Below are positions 23,242-31,936 of a stretch of 64,000 nt of DNA, piece by piece. How positions within the stretch are numbered: the stretch's first letter is position 1; each line of letters opens with the position of its first letter. The translations under genes and the position numbers were made by a program. Origin of the DNA: Pseudomonas azotoformans (GTDB lineage Bacteria; Pseudomonadota; Gammaproteobacteria; Pseudomonadales; Pseudomonadaceae). The notes below the pieces were generated by a model, which had not been told where the DNA came from, made no database searches, and was given only the letters and a program-made list of their open reading frames with translations. Location of the stretch: the NCBI RefSeq assembly GCF_001579805.1, contig NZ_CP014546.1, positions 6,634,001 through 6,698,000 on the forward strand, written 5' to 3'.

Positions 23242-23332
23242 GATTCAGGTCCTCGAAAAGGGGGATGAAAAAATGGCGCAAACCTCAGGAATTCTGTTGC
23301 TTGCGCCATTTCGGACAGACCGCTGCGACGAT

Positions 23333-24118
23333 TTACTTGGCGTCAGCGCCGTAGATATCGAAGTCGAAGTACTTGTCCTGGATTTTCTTGTACTCACCGT
23401 TGGCACGGATCGCGGCAATGGCTGCGTTGATGCGGTCGAGGTTTTCCTTGTCGCCTTTGCGTACGGCGATGCCGATGCCGTCACCGAAGTACTTGGCGTC
23501 GGTGAACTGTGGGCCCACGAACGCGTAGCCTTTACCGGCTGGGGTCTTCAGGAAGCCGTCTTGCAGCAGGGTGGCGTCGGCTACGGTGCCGTCCAGGCGA
23601 CCGGCTTCCACGTCCAGATAGATTTCGTTCTGCGAGCTGTAAGGCACAACCGTGGCGCCTTTAGGGGCCAGGACTTCCTTGGCGAAACGATCGTGGATGG
23701 AACCGCGTTGCACACCGATCTTCTTGCCCTTCAATTCATCCAGGCTGTCGCTGACGGTGGTGCCTTCCTTCATCACCAGTTGCGCTGGGCTCAGGTAGTA
23801 GCGGTTGGTGAAGTCCACGGACTTCTTGCGGTCTTCCGTGATGGACATGGACGACAGGATCGCGTCGATCTTGCGCACTTTCAGCGCAGGGATCAGACCG
23901 TCGAACTCTTGCTCGACCCAAGTGCACTTCACGTCCATCTGCTTGCACAGGGCGTTGCCGATGTCGTAGTCAAAACCGACGATGCTGCCATCGGGGGCTT
24001 TGGAGGCAAACGGAGGGTAAGCCGCTTCGATACCAATTTTCAGGGGCTTGCCTTCAGCGAAAGCCTGCATGGACAGCACGGACAGCGCCAGGGCGCCCAA
24101 CAGCACGAGTTTCTTCAT
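23333..24118 (-). CDS. aotJ: Arginine/ornithine periplasmic binding protein
   Basis: Solute receptor of the transporter, 261 residues. The start at 24118 gives a clear signal peptide ([21 protein letters not shown]); an in-frame extension to 24361 would place 81 residues in front of it and is rejected. Mature-region motifs such as [30 protein letters not shown] and [20 protein letters not shown] are typical of the lysine/arginine/ornithine-binding family. First gene of aotJQMOP-argR. Confidence 0.96.
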   Translation of the reverse strand: MKKLVLLGALALSVLSMQAFAEGKPLKIGIEAAYPPFASKAPDGSIVGFDYDIGNALCKQMDVKCTWVEQEFDGLIPALKVRKIDAILSSMSITEDRKKSVDFTNRYYLSPAQLVMKEGTTVSDSLDELKGKKIGVQRGSIHDRFAKEVLAPKGATVVPYSSQNEIYLDVEAGRLDGTVADATLLQDGFLKTPAGKGYAFVGPQFTDAKYFGDGIGIAVRKGDKENLDRINAAIAAIRANGEYKKIQDKYFDFDIYGADAK

Positions 24119-24627
24119 CTTGGGACTCCATCGGTATAGGGCAAAACAGCAGTATGAGCCATGGCCCACGATGCGACTTAAGGGAAACCGAATTGCGGTG
24201 CTGCGTCCTACACCAGCTACACACTGGAGACGACGAGCGAGTGATCGGCATTCTAACGACAGGCCGGAAGCCGATATTTCCTCAATGCGACAACAATTTA
24301 CAGAAGCACCGAGAAAGCAGTTCCAGCTCATTGACAGCCTCTGTTTTTTATGCAGAGACAAAAGACATTAAACCTGTAGACGCTGCAAATTGCGGGCCTA
24401 TTATTCGCAAACCCTTCTAGCACGGCAAGTCTGGCGTTTAATCTTATTTACCAGGGCGTCTAAAACGCGGTTTTTCGGGGCATGGGCGTAGCACTTTGCC
24501 TCATGTTTGGGCGGCGGGTTACACATTTGCGTTCGACGGTAACATTCAGAAATCTCCTACGAGAGAAACCGATATTTATTGACCTCCGATCAGATGTCGC
24601 TCGCCACAACAGCCTGCCCTGAACACA
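24119..24627. other. Intergenic region between acsA and aotJ
   Basis: About 510 bp without a supportable gene. It holds the aotJ ribosome site, candidate ArgR half-sites (24272-24313) and presumably the aot promoter. The stretch from about 24420 to 24600 shows no structure I can name. Confidence 0.6.
24272..24313 (-). promoter_or_regulatory. Candidate ArgR operator upstream of aotJ
   Basis: On the minus strand TGTCGCATTGAGGAAA starts at 24292 and fits TGTCGC-N8-AA. The preceding 21 nt have a degenerate half-site with AA at the same spacing (positions 15-16). A related TGTCGT lies further downstream (24261-24256). The same TGTCGCATTG core occurs upstream of aruC, supporting shared control by ArgR. 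Confidence 0.55.
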
Positions 24628-24664
24628 AAAAAGCCCCACCCGGCCTACGCCAAATGGGGCTTTT
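24628..24664 (-). terminator. Intrinsic terminator of acsA
   Basis: Minus-strand hairpin AAGCCCCA ... TGGGGCTT flanked by A- and T-runs, 16 bp after the acsA stop. Probably bidirectional. Confidence 0.85.
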
Positions 24665-24679
24665 ACTGACTATCGCGCC

Positions 24680-26635
24680 TTACGCGACGTTCATAGTCTT
24701 GTGCGTCTCAATCAAATGCGCGACCACACCTGGGTCCGCCAGAGTGGAGATATCGCCCAACCCGTCATACTCGGCCGTGGCAATCTTGCGCAGGATACGG
24801 CGCATGATTTTCCCCGACCGCGTCTTCGGCAAGCCCGGTGCCCACTGGATCACGTCCGGCGAAGCAATCGGCCCGATCTCCTTGCGCACCCAGTTTTTCA
24901 GCTCCAGGCGCAGGGCTTCGTTGGGTTCTTCGCCGTTCTTGAGGGTGACATACACATAGATGCCCTGGCCCTTGATGTCGTGGGGTACACCGACAACGGC
25001 AGCCTCGGCGACTTTCGGGTGGGCAACCATGGCGCTTTCGATTTCGGCGGTGCCCATGCGGTGGCCAGACACGTTCAACACGTCGTCCACGCGACCGGTG
25101 ATCCAGTAGTAACCGTCTTCGTCACGACGCGCACCGTCACCGGTGAAGTACATGCCACGGAAGGTCTTGAAGTAGGTGTCAACGAAGCGGTCATGGTCGC
25201 CGTACAACGTACGTGCCTGGCCTGGCCACGAATCGAGGATTACCAAGTTGCCTTCGGCAGCGCCTTCGATCAGGTTGCCCAGGTTATCCACCAGCGCCGG
25301 CACCACGCCGAAGAACGGCCGTGCCGCCGAACCCGGCTTGAGCGCATGGGCGCCCGGCAGCGGGCTCATCATGTTGCCGCCAGTTTCGGTCTGCCACCAG
25401 GTGTCGACAATCGGGCAACGGGATTGGCCGACGTTCTTGTAGTACCAGTCCCACGCTTCCGGGTTGATCGGCTCACCCACCGAACCGAGCAGACGCAGGC
25501 TGCTGCCGTCTGCGCCTTCGCACGCAGCAGTGCCGGATGCCATCATGGCGCGGATTGCAGTCGGTGCGGTGTAGAGGATATTGACCTTGTGCTTGTCGAC
25601 GATCTTCGCCACCCGCGTGATATCCGGGTAGTTCGGCACGCCTTCGAACAGCAGCGTGGTCGCGCCATTGGCCAGCGGGCCGTAGACAATATACGTGTGG
25701 CCGGTGACCCAGCCGACGTCGGCGGTGCACCAGTAGATTTCGCCTGGGCGGTAGTCGAACACGCGCTCATGGGTCAGGGACGCATACAGCAGGTAGCCGC
25801 CGGTGGTGTGCTGCACGCCCTTGGGCTTGCCGGTGGAACCCGAGGTGTAGAGGATGAACAGCGCTTCTTCGGCGCCCATCTCTTTTGGCGCACACACAGT
25901 GCCCGCCACTTTCATCAGGTCTTCGTACCAGATGTCGCGATGCTGGTTCCACTTGATGTTGCCATTGGTGCGCTTGCAGACGATGACCTTCTGGATGCTG
26001 CTGGTTTCCGGGTTGGTCAGGGCGTCGTCGACGTTGGCCTTCAGCGGAATCTTCTTACCGGCGCGGATGCCTTCGTCGGCGGTGATCACGACCTTCGACT
26101 TACAGTCGATGATGCGACCGGCCAGGGCCTCCGGCGAGAAACCGCCAAACACCACGGAGTGAATCGCGCCGATGCGGGTACACGCCAGCATGGCGACCAC
26201 GGCTTCGGGGATCATCGGCATATAGATAGTCACCACGTCGCCGCGGTGCACATCCTGGCCGCGCAGGGCGTTGGCGAACTTGCAGACTTCCTCATGCAGC
26301 TCACGGTAGGTGATGGTGCGGCTCTCGGCAGGGTCATCGCCCTCCCAGATGATGGCGGCCTGGTCACCGCGCTCGGCGAGGTGACGGTCCAGGCAGTTGT
26401 AGGAAACGTTCAGGGTGCCATCGGCGAACCACTTGATGTCGACATGGTGATCGTCGAACGAGGTCTGCTTCACCGTGGTGAAAGGCTTGATCCAGTCAAG
26501 GCGCTTGGCTTGCTCGCGCCAGAAGCCATCGGGGTTGACCACCGACTGCTGGTACATGGCCTTGTAGGTCGCCTCGTCGGTCAGCGTGTTGGCTGCTACT
26601 TCGGGGCGAACGGGGTACAGGGAAGCCGCACTCAT
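24680..26635 (-). CDS. acsA: Acetyl-CoA synthetase (AMP-forming)
   Basis: Activates acetate to acetyl-CoA through acetyl-AMP. The 651 residues match the family's length. Motifs in order: [15 protein letters not shown], the adenylate P-loop [54 protein letters not shown], the hinge and C-terminal [18 protein letters not shown], and the acetylatable catalytic lysine in [13 protein letters not shown]. It sits upstream of aotJ on the same strand, the same neighbourhood as in P. aeruginosa, and ends in its own terminator. Confidence 0.97.
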   Translation of the reverse strand: MSAASLYPVRPEVAANTLTDEATYKAMYQQSVVNPDGFWREQAKRLDWIKPFTTVKQTSFDDHHVDIKWFADGTLNVSYNCLDRHLAERGDQAAIIWEGDDPAESRTITYRELHEEVCKFANALRGQDVHRGDVVTIYMPMIPEAVVAMLACTRIGAIHSVVFGGFSPEALAGRIIDCKSKVVITADEGIRAGKKIPLKANVDDALTNPETSSIQKVIVCKRTNGNIKWNQHRDIWYEDLMKVAGTVCAPKEMGAEEALFILYTSGSTGKPKGVQHTTGGYLLYASLTHERVFDYRPGEIYWCTADVGWVTGHTYIVYGPLANGATTLLFEGVPNYPDITRVAKIVDKHKVNILYTAPTAIRAMMASGTAACEGADGSSLRLLGSVGEPINPEAWDWYYKNVGQSRCPIVDTWWQTETGGNMMSPLPGAHALKPGSAARPFFGVVPALVDNLGNLIEGAAEGNLVILDSWPGQARTLYGDHDRFVDTYFKTFRGMYFTGDGARRDEDGYYWITGRVDDVLNVSGHRMGTAEIESAMVAHPKVAEAAVVGVPHDIKGQGIYVYVTLKNGEEPNEALRLELKNWVRKEIGPIASPDVIQWAPGLPKTRSGKIMRRILRKIATAEYDGLGDISTLADPGVVAHLIETHKTMNVA

Positions 26636-27032
26636 CTTTCTTACCTCGGTGACATAGTTGTTGTTGTATGGCCCTGTTGTAGCCGGGGCCGACCTATAGA
26701 ACCATTCGACGATGGTAGTAACAAGCCCCTACAAATTGCCCTGATATCCCCTTGTGCACGTCTAGCCCGCGGGCTGCGGCGCTTCGCGGCTTTGTGAAAA
26801 AAGCTTTACCACGGGATTGTTACAAAAACCGCCAATAGTGTTTATCAAAAGTACGGGTATATGAATATAACCCGGGGGCCTAAAATCAACTCCGCCAACA
26901 AGGCACTGTGATTAACAACGCAACAGCCCCCACGAAGGCAACGTTAATCCGAACTTCCCAACTTTTAAGTTACACACGCGGCCTCACAAGGGCCCCGTGA
27001 CCCCACTCGCCCTGAATAAGGTAAATAGAGAA
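26636..27032. other. Divergent intergenic region acsA / DUF2790 gene
   Basis: About 400 bp, with an AT-richer patch at 26800-26890 (GATTGTTACAAAAACC, ATATGAATATAACCC) that probably holds promoters for both divergent genes. No operator could be assigned. Confidence 0.5.
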
Positions 27033-27302
27033 ATGAAAGCTTTAGTAGTTATGGCCCTCAGCAGCTTGTGCGCCACCGCCGCCCTGGCCGACGAAGCCCC
27101 GACTGACGTAGCTAGCCGCAACACCCCGATCGTCGAGGACTACACTTACAGCACCCACTTGGATGTTGCCAAAGTATTGTCCATGAGCACTATCCCGGAA
27201 GTCTGCGAAGTTGTACCGGTGAAGATGGAATATGAAGACTCACAAGGTCAGCGTCATATTCTTAATTACCACGTGATGGGTAATGGTTGCTCTAACGGGT
27301 AA
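27033..27302 (+). CDS. DUF2790 family exported protein
   Basis: An 89-residue protein starting MKALVVMALSSLCATAALADE, a clean signal peptide, at ATG 27033 (the in-frame start at 26997 lacks sense). The mature part IVEDYTYSTHLDVAKVLSMS ... CEVVPVKMEYEDSQGQRHIL fits the small DUF2790 family, which is restricted to Pseudomonas and relatives. Two cysteines (EVCEV and NGCSNG) could form a disulfide in the periplasm. Function unknown; homologues are often metal- or stress-responsive, which I cannot test here. A perfect 10-bp hairpin follows at 27339-27362. Confidence 0.85.
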   Translation: MKALVVMALSSLCATAALADEAPTDVASRNTPIVEDYTYSTHLDVAKVLSMSTIPEVCEVVPVKMEYEDSQGQRHILNYHVMGNGCSNG

Positions 27303-27786
27303 TAACCTGATGCGTTCGATCTGAACCTGATCTTATTCGCCGCAAGAAATCGTTCTTGCGGCAAAGAACCCGCCCCCTCCTCACCTCGTTGTGCCCCCTC
27401 GAAAAAAATCCCGCCGCTCGTCCCTCCGGCCAACCCCAGCAAACCCGCGTCTTGGCTTGAAAAGCAGGCTTTTTGTCTGCGTTCCGTGACCATCCGCCAC
27501 AACACAAAGTCGATTTTTTCCCTATAATGCGCGGGTAAATCGGGCCTGCAATATCCCCTTACACTGGGATGAAGAGCCAGACCTGAGGCCTCCCGCGGGA
27601 GCAAGCACCTACCGCTCCGCACCTCAAGCCTCACGCAGACCACCCGTAACCCTATTCCGTTTAATGCGTGCGCTAGCTGCAACAAACGATTCCTTAAGAT
27701 CCACCGCGGCCTCAGGGCCGTGTGAACACCCAACCATCCGGTTTCACACGGGCACCTTTGAGCCCTCACGCAGGAGACGACACGTC
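27303..27786. other. Intergenic region upstream of nrdB
   Basis: Holds a perfect hairpin (GCCGCAAGAA, ATCG loop, TTCTTGCGGC, 27339-27362) likely ending the DUF2790 transcript without a T-run. A CCCTATAATG sequence (TATAAT at 27523-27528) is a good -10 candidate for nrdB, giving a leader of about 250 nt. No NrdR box of the ACACTATATATAGTGT type was recognised. Confidence 0.5.
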
Positions 27787-29038
27787 ATGCTGAGCTGGGA
27801 CGAATTCGACAAAGAAGAAGAAGGCGAAGTAGCCACCAAAGGCGCCAACGCTGGCCATGCCACCGAAGCCAACATGGACCGCCTCGATGGTGCCGGCGCC
27901 GCCGCCGCCATCGAAGCCCGCGCCGTCACCGCCAGTGACTCCGCCGCCATCGTGCGCGCCAAAGCCGCCCTCGACAAACTCGACGTCGCCGAAGGCCTCG
28001 CCGAGCTGGAAGGCTCCGCCGCCCGCGTCGCCGTTGACGAAAAACGCATGATCAACTGCCGTGCCGACCTCAACCAACTCGTACCCTTCAAGTACGACTG
28101 GGGCCTGGCAGAAGTACCTCGACGGCTGCGCCAACCACTGGATGCCGCAAGAGGTCAACATGACCGCCGACATCGCCCTGTGGAAAAACCCCGAAGGCCT
28201 GACCGACGACGAGCGTCGTATCGTCATGCGCAACCTGGGCTTTTTCTCCACCGCCGACTCCCTGGTGGCCAACAACCTGGTGCTGGCCGTGTACCGCCTG
28301 ATCACCAACCCGGAGTGCCGCCAGTACATCCTGCGCCAGGCCTTCGAAGAAGCGATCCACACCCACGCCTACCAATACTGCATCGAATCGTTGGCCATGG
28401 ATGAAGGCGAGATCTTCAACATGTACCACGAGATCCCATCGGTCGCGAAAAAAGCCGCCTGGGGCCTGAAATACACCCGCTCGATCTCCGATCCGAAGTT
28501 CGAAACCGGCACCGTCGAGACCGACAAAGAGCTGCTGCGCAACCTGGTCGCCTACTACTGCGTACTGGAAGGCATCTTCTTCTACTGCGGCTTCACCCAG
28601 ATCCTGTCCATGGGCCGTCGCAACAAAATGACCGGCGTCGCCGAGCAGTTCCAGTACATCCTGCGTGACGAGTCGATGCACCTGAACTTCGGTATCGACG
28701 TGATCAACCAGATCAAAATCGAAAACCCACACCTGTGGGATGCCGAGATGAAGGAAGAAGCGACCCAGATGATCCTGCAAGGGACTCAGCTGGAGATCGA
28801 ATATGCGCGCGATACCATGCCGCGTGGCGTGCTGGGGATGAACGCGGCGATGATGGAGGACTACCTCAAGTTCATCGCTAACCGTCGCCTGTCGCAGATT
28901 GGCTTGAAGGAAGAGTATCCAGGCACCACCAACCCGTTCCCGTGGATGAGCGAGATCATGGACTTGAAGAAAGAGAAAAACTTCTTCGAAACCCGTGTGA
29001 TCGAGTACCAGACTGGCGGCGCGCTGAGCTGGGATTGA
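27787..29038 (+). pseudogene. nrdB: Ribonucleotide reductase class Ia beta subunit, frameshifted
   Basis: NrdB carries the di-iron tyrosyl radical used by NrdA to reduce ribonucleotides. From ATG 27787 (AGGAGA site) the protein reads MLSWDEFDKEEEGEVATK to LVPFKYDW; the frame then shifts and [20 protein letters not shown] onward continues to a normal end TGGALSWD at 29038. Dropping one G from GGGG at 28100-28103 gives one intact protein of about 416 residues. Iron/radical residues are intact: EEAIHTHAY (ExxH and radical Tyr) and RDESMHLNF (ExxH). A sequence error seems likely because this is the main aerobic enzyme. NrdA is not adjacent. Confidence 0.93.
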
Positions 29039-29060
29039 TTCCTCAGCTCATCCCCCCATT

Positions 29061-29087
29061 AAGCCCTGACACGTTCAGGGCTTTTTT
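29061..29087 (+). terminator. Intrinsic terminator of nrdB
   Basis: AAGCCCTGA, ACACGT loop region, TCAGGGCTT followed by TTTTT, 22 bp after the nrdB stop. Confidence 0.9.
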
Positions 29088-29322
29088 ATGTCCGATGAAT
29101 GGCCACTTCTTGAAGCACATCAAGCTGACCACCTCGCCCCAAAGGGTTCGGATCGCATCACCAATGCTGTAGCCTTGTGCCCCAATTGACATCAGCGTAG
29201 TGATCGGGATGCCTTCACCGAGGTGGCTTTACGCCAAAGTCGGAAGATTGGCACGGGAGTAAACTCCCGCTGTCACACCTGATGCACACTCAAAAAATAC
29301 CAGATAGGACCGAGGCCAACCC

Positions 29323-29979
29323 GTGAACCCAGACATGCTCGAAGCCGGCCCCGCTGATGCCAAAGTACTTTCCGTCTTTGACTTCGACGGCACCCTGACC
29401 CACCACGACAGTTTCGTGCCCTTCCTCAAGTTTGCCTTTGGCCCTGGCGAGTTCTATGGCCGGATGGTCAAGCTGGCGGTGCCGGGGCTGCGCTTTTTGG
29501 TGCGGCAGATCAGCCGGGATGAGTTGAAGGCGCAGTTGATCCGCACCTTTATGACCGGGGTGGAGAAGGCGTGGGTGCAGCAGAAGGCCGAGGAGTATTG
29601 CCAGAAGACCTGGGCGCGGCTGATGCGGCCGACGGGGGTGTTGTCGGTTGAGCAGGAGTTGGGCTCCGGGGCGGAGGTCACGCTGTGTTCGGCGTCGCCG
29701 GCGTTGGTGTTGCAGCCGTTTGCGAATCGGCTCGGGATCAAGTTGATCGGGACTGAGCTTGAGGTGGTGGATGGAGTGTTGACCGGCAAGCTCACCGGGA
29801 ACAACTGCCGCTGTGAGAACAAGGTGCTGCGGCTTGAGGCGGTGTATGGGGATTTGGGCGAGTATCGGCTGCGGGCCTGGGGCGATACGCGTGGGGATAG
29901 GGAGTTGCTGGCGGCGGCGCAGGATGCGCACTTTCGGCATTTTCATGCGAAGAAGAAGCGGGCTCGGTTGCAGCGGTGA
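29323..29979 (+). CDS. HAD-superfamily IB phosphatase
   Basis: A 218-residue HAD hydrolase of the phosphoserine-phosphatase-like IB group. Motif I is SVFDFDGTLTHHDS (nucleophile and acid Asp), motif II VTLCSASPALVLQPFA, and motif III/IV AWGDTRGDRELLAAA; TGNNCRCENKVLRL carries the motif III lysine region. The GTG at 29323 follows GAGG by about 7 nt; an ATG at 29335 would shorten it by four residues. It ends in a basic tail (KKKRARLQR). Substrate unknown. The second half is unusually G-rich in third codon positions. Confidence 0.88.
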   Translation: MNPDMLEAGPADAKVLSVFDFDGTLTHHDSFVPFLKFAFGPGEFYGRMVKLAVPGLRFLVRQISRDELKAQLIRTFMTGVEKAWVQQKAEEYCQKTWARLMRPTGVLSVEQELGSGAEVTLCSASPALVLQPFANRLGIKLIGTELEVVDGVLTGKLTGNNCRCENKVLRLEAVYGDLGEYRLRAWGDTRGDRELLAAAQDAHFRHFHAKKKRARLQR

Positions 29980-30005
29980 TGCGGGTGGGTGGGGGTGGCG
30001 GGTAG

Positions 30006-30057
30006 ACCGAGGCGATTCCTTCGCTGCCTCGCTGAAGCTCGACAGCTCCCATATTTG
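30006..30057. repeat. Intergenic repeat, copy A
   Basis: ACCGAGGCGATTCCTTCGCT ... GCTCGACAGCTCCCAT, about 52 bp. It is closely similar, in the same orientation, to 31847-31900. The two copies bracket the Fic gene. It looks like a dispersed Pseudomonas intergenic repeat. Confidence 0.7.
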
Positions 30058-30076
30058 AGCCGATGAGCACCGAGGG

Positions 30077-30107
30077 CCGCGCACTAGCATGGGGTGCTAG
30101 TGCGCGG
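30077..30107. terminator. Strong perfect hairpin between HAD and Fic genes
   Basis: CCGCGCACTAGCA, five-base loop, TGCTAGTGCGCGG: a perfect 13-bp stem between convergent genes. There is no T-run on either side, so it may be a factor-dependent terminator, an mRNA stabiliser or part of a mobile repeat. Confidence 0.5.
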
Positions 30108-30121
30108 ATGGCCCATTCCGA

Positions 30122-31666
30122 TCAATGGTCACCGCTTCCCAATTCTTGATCTTCAAATGCGGATCGCACCGCTTCCACAACCCGTTCGGCTAGGTGAATC
30201 ACTTCCAGCTGCGGATAAGCTTTCTTTAATTTCCCCGATACCTGCCAGCTATTTTCCTTTAACGAGCGAATGACTCGGTTTGCGTCCTGATCAGGCATTT
30301 CCAGCACTTCTTTTAGCCGTTCCTGGGCGCGCTGAAAGATGACCAACACACGCGCTTCATCAGCCATCTCTATACGAACCGTGTGCGCCACTACCTGTGC
30401 CGTATACAAGACTTGTTCGGTCAAGTCGGGGTAGCGCCACGCGAATTGCGCATCGTCGTAGTCATCGAAGACCAGATTGCTGCGGGTTCCGTCGTCGTAG
30501 ACTACAAGTTCTCCAAATCGATAGGAGCCAGCGTAGCGTTGCATGAATGGTCGCGAAAATGCCTCCAGCGTACGATCGTAACGCGCCCGGAAATCAATCG
30601 AGCTTGTGATTGTGGCCGACACTGGCAGGATTACGCCATCAGGCACCGCCTTATCACGGATCAAGGTATCGTTGATCAGAAAGCGATGGATCCGACCATT
30701 GCCGTCTCGCATGGGGTGGATATAGACAAAAGCGAAAGCGATTACAGCGGCCCGGGCCAGCGGCTCAGCGCCCCGTGTTGCCAACTCGAATGCTTTCAAG
30801 CCATCAAGCAGTTGCGTCAGCACCTCAAATTGCGGCGCAATGTAGTGCACGATGTCCTCGCGCATGGTGGCCTGCCCCACGAAGACCGGTGAGTGCCGTA
30901 GACCCAGCCCGAGCGCCTCTTCCCCTAAGATACCGGCTTGCAAGGTGTGCAGGCTTTCATTACTCAACGGATTGTCGATGTGCCCACAGTACTTGGCGAT
31001 CACGTGGGCAAACCGCTGGATCCTGTCGGCTTTGTCTGCCTCTCTCTCGATCAAAAAGCTGGCACGCGACTCCTTGAACGTCAGCCAACTTGCCGTGCGC
31101 ATCAGGATATCAGCGCCAAAGGCCTGGTTCAGCTGCAGCAGTGACGCCCCCAGATCAAATTGCAGCGCTTCCTGCACGGCTTCGGTACGACGAATCAAGG
31201 GACAGAGCGCAGGCACTCCGGGCAGATTATCGTTGATGCGCCAGCGTCGTACCCGCAGAGACTCAACGCGGGTCAGGTAATGCTGTGATGAAACGGCATC
31301 GACGTAGCCGCCGTTGGTGACATCTGGCACATCAAGATGCAGTCCCGTTAACCACTCGTACAGGAATCCGGTCCGGCGGGCATATTGACCAAAGGGCGTT
31401 TGCCGGCACCAGGCTTCGACGGGGTCAGGGCCGGCCACAGCGAATAGGCGAGCGAAGAATTCGAGGTGAATTTCTTCGTACTTGAGCCCGAACTCGAAAT
31501 GCCCTGCAAAGTCGTCCGAGGGTTGGTAGCTGAGGGGGTACTTACGCTCGATATGTCCATTGCTCTCGTGGCTCATACGGGTCGTACCGATTACCGATTC
31601 GACGCGTAGTGGCTGTGCTAGCGCGATATGGTAGCGGTCAGCGAGTGCCTTGAAGCCTACCTGCAT
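30122..31666 (-). CDS. Fic family protein (predicted AMP transferase)
   Basis: Fic proteins transfer AMP from ATP to a target hydroxyl. The 514-residue protein starts at the ATG ending at 31666 (MQVGFKALADRYHIALAQ), seven bases after AGGGGAT. The Fic motif is IHPMRDGNGRIHRFLIN (about residues 320-335), with the catalytic His and the phosphate-binding GNGR. Upstream, SFLIERE near residue 215 resembles the autoinhibitory (S/T)xxxE(G/N) motif but has Arg instead of Gly/Asn. The C terminus (ERLKEVLEMPDQDANRVIRS) is helical and may carry a winged-helix-like element. Base composition is lower in GC than the neighbours and intergenic repeats bracket it, so horizontal gain is plausible. Confidence 0.9.
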   Translation of the reverse strand: MQVGFKALADRYHIALAQPLRVESVIGTTRMSHESNGHIERKYPLSYQPSDDFAGHFEFGLKYEEIHLEFFARLFAVAGPDPVEAWCRQTPFGQYARRTGFLYEWLTGLHLDVPDVTNGGYVDAVSSQHYLTRVESLRVRRWRINDNLPGVPALCPLIRRTEAVQEALQFDLGASLLQLNQAFGADILMRTASWLTFKESRASFLIEREADKADRIQRFAHVIAKYCGHIDNPLSNESLHTLQAGILGEEALGLGLRHSPVFVGQATMREDIVHYIAPQFEVLTQLLDGLKAFELATRGAEPLARAAVIAFAFVYIHPMRDGNGRIHRFLINDTLIRDKAVPDGVILPVSATITSSIDFRARYDRTLEAFSRPFMQRYAGSYRFGELVVYDDGTRSNLVFDDYDDAQFAWRYPDLTEQVLYTAQVVAHTVRIEMADEARVLVIFQRAQERLKEVLEMPDQDANRVIRSLKENSWQVSGKLKKAYPQLEVIHLAERVVEAVRSAFEDQELGSGDH

Positions 31667-31691
31667 GGTCAAATCCCCTAACGAACGCTTA

Positions 31692-31804
31692 AAAACGATA
31701 ACTATTAGGGAATGGTAGGCGAAAACGATAATTTTGTGAGTACGAAAATGCTAATGCGCTATTAAATTTGCTAACAAATCAGCTATTTCATTTGAAAACG
31801 ATAA
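31692..31804. promoter_or_regulatory. Three AAAACGATAA direct repeats upstream of fic
   Basis: Identical 10-mers at 31692-31701, 31722-31731 and 31795-31804, the first two 30 bp apart (about three helical turns), in an AT-rich patch just upstream of the Fic gene. They look like binding sites for a regulator and overlap the expected promoter. No regulator gene is adjacent; self-binding by the Fic protein's C terminus is possible but unproven. Confidence 0.55.
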
Positions 31805-31846
31805 CGACCTGAAAGAAGGCGATCCGAGTTGAGGGGCCGTCCGGAA

Positions 31847-31900
31847 ACCGAGGCGATCCCTTTGCAGCCTCGCTGGGGCTCGACAGCTCCCACAGTTGAT
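31847..31900. repeat. Intergenic repeat, copy B
   Basis: ACCGAGGCGATCCCTTTGCA ... GGCTCGACAGCTCCCACAG. Same orientation and mostly identical to copy A at 30006-30057, on the other side of the Fic gene. Confidence 0.7.
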
Positions 31901-31936
31901 CTCTGTCGCTCGGAGGGACGGTGTTTGGCTTGAGTG

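Noticed and set aside
24701..26797. 698-codon open frame opposite acsA
   Set aside because: Antisense shadow; no family resemblance.
28061..28180. Separate short start for the C-terminal nrdB frame
   Set aside because: The first residues before WQKYLDG do not match NrdB, while the other frame does up to the G-run; one frameshifted gene explains both parts.
29043..29228. Open frame of about 60 codons on the minus strand after nrdB
   Set aside because: It lacks a good start, crosses the nrdB terminator and has no recognisable family; possibly a gene remnant but unsupported.
29290..30090. 266-codon frame opposite the HAD gene
   Set aside because: Low-complexity Pro/Arg/His/Gln-rich translation typical of an antisense frame.
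30006..31900. Flanking repeats of the Fic gene as insertion-sequence ends
   Set aside because: They are direct, not inverted, no transposase lies between them and no target duplication was seen.
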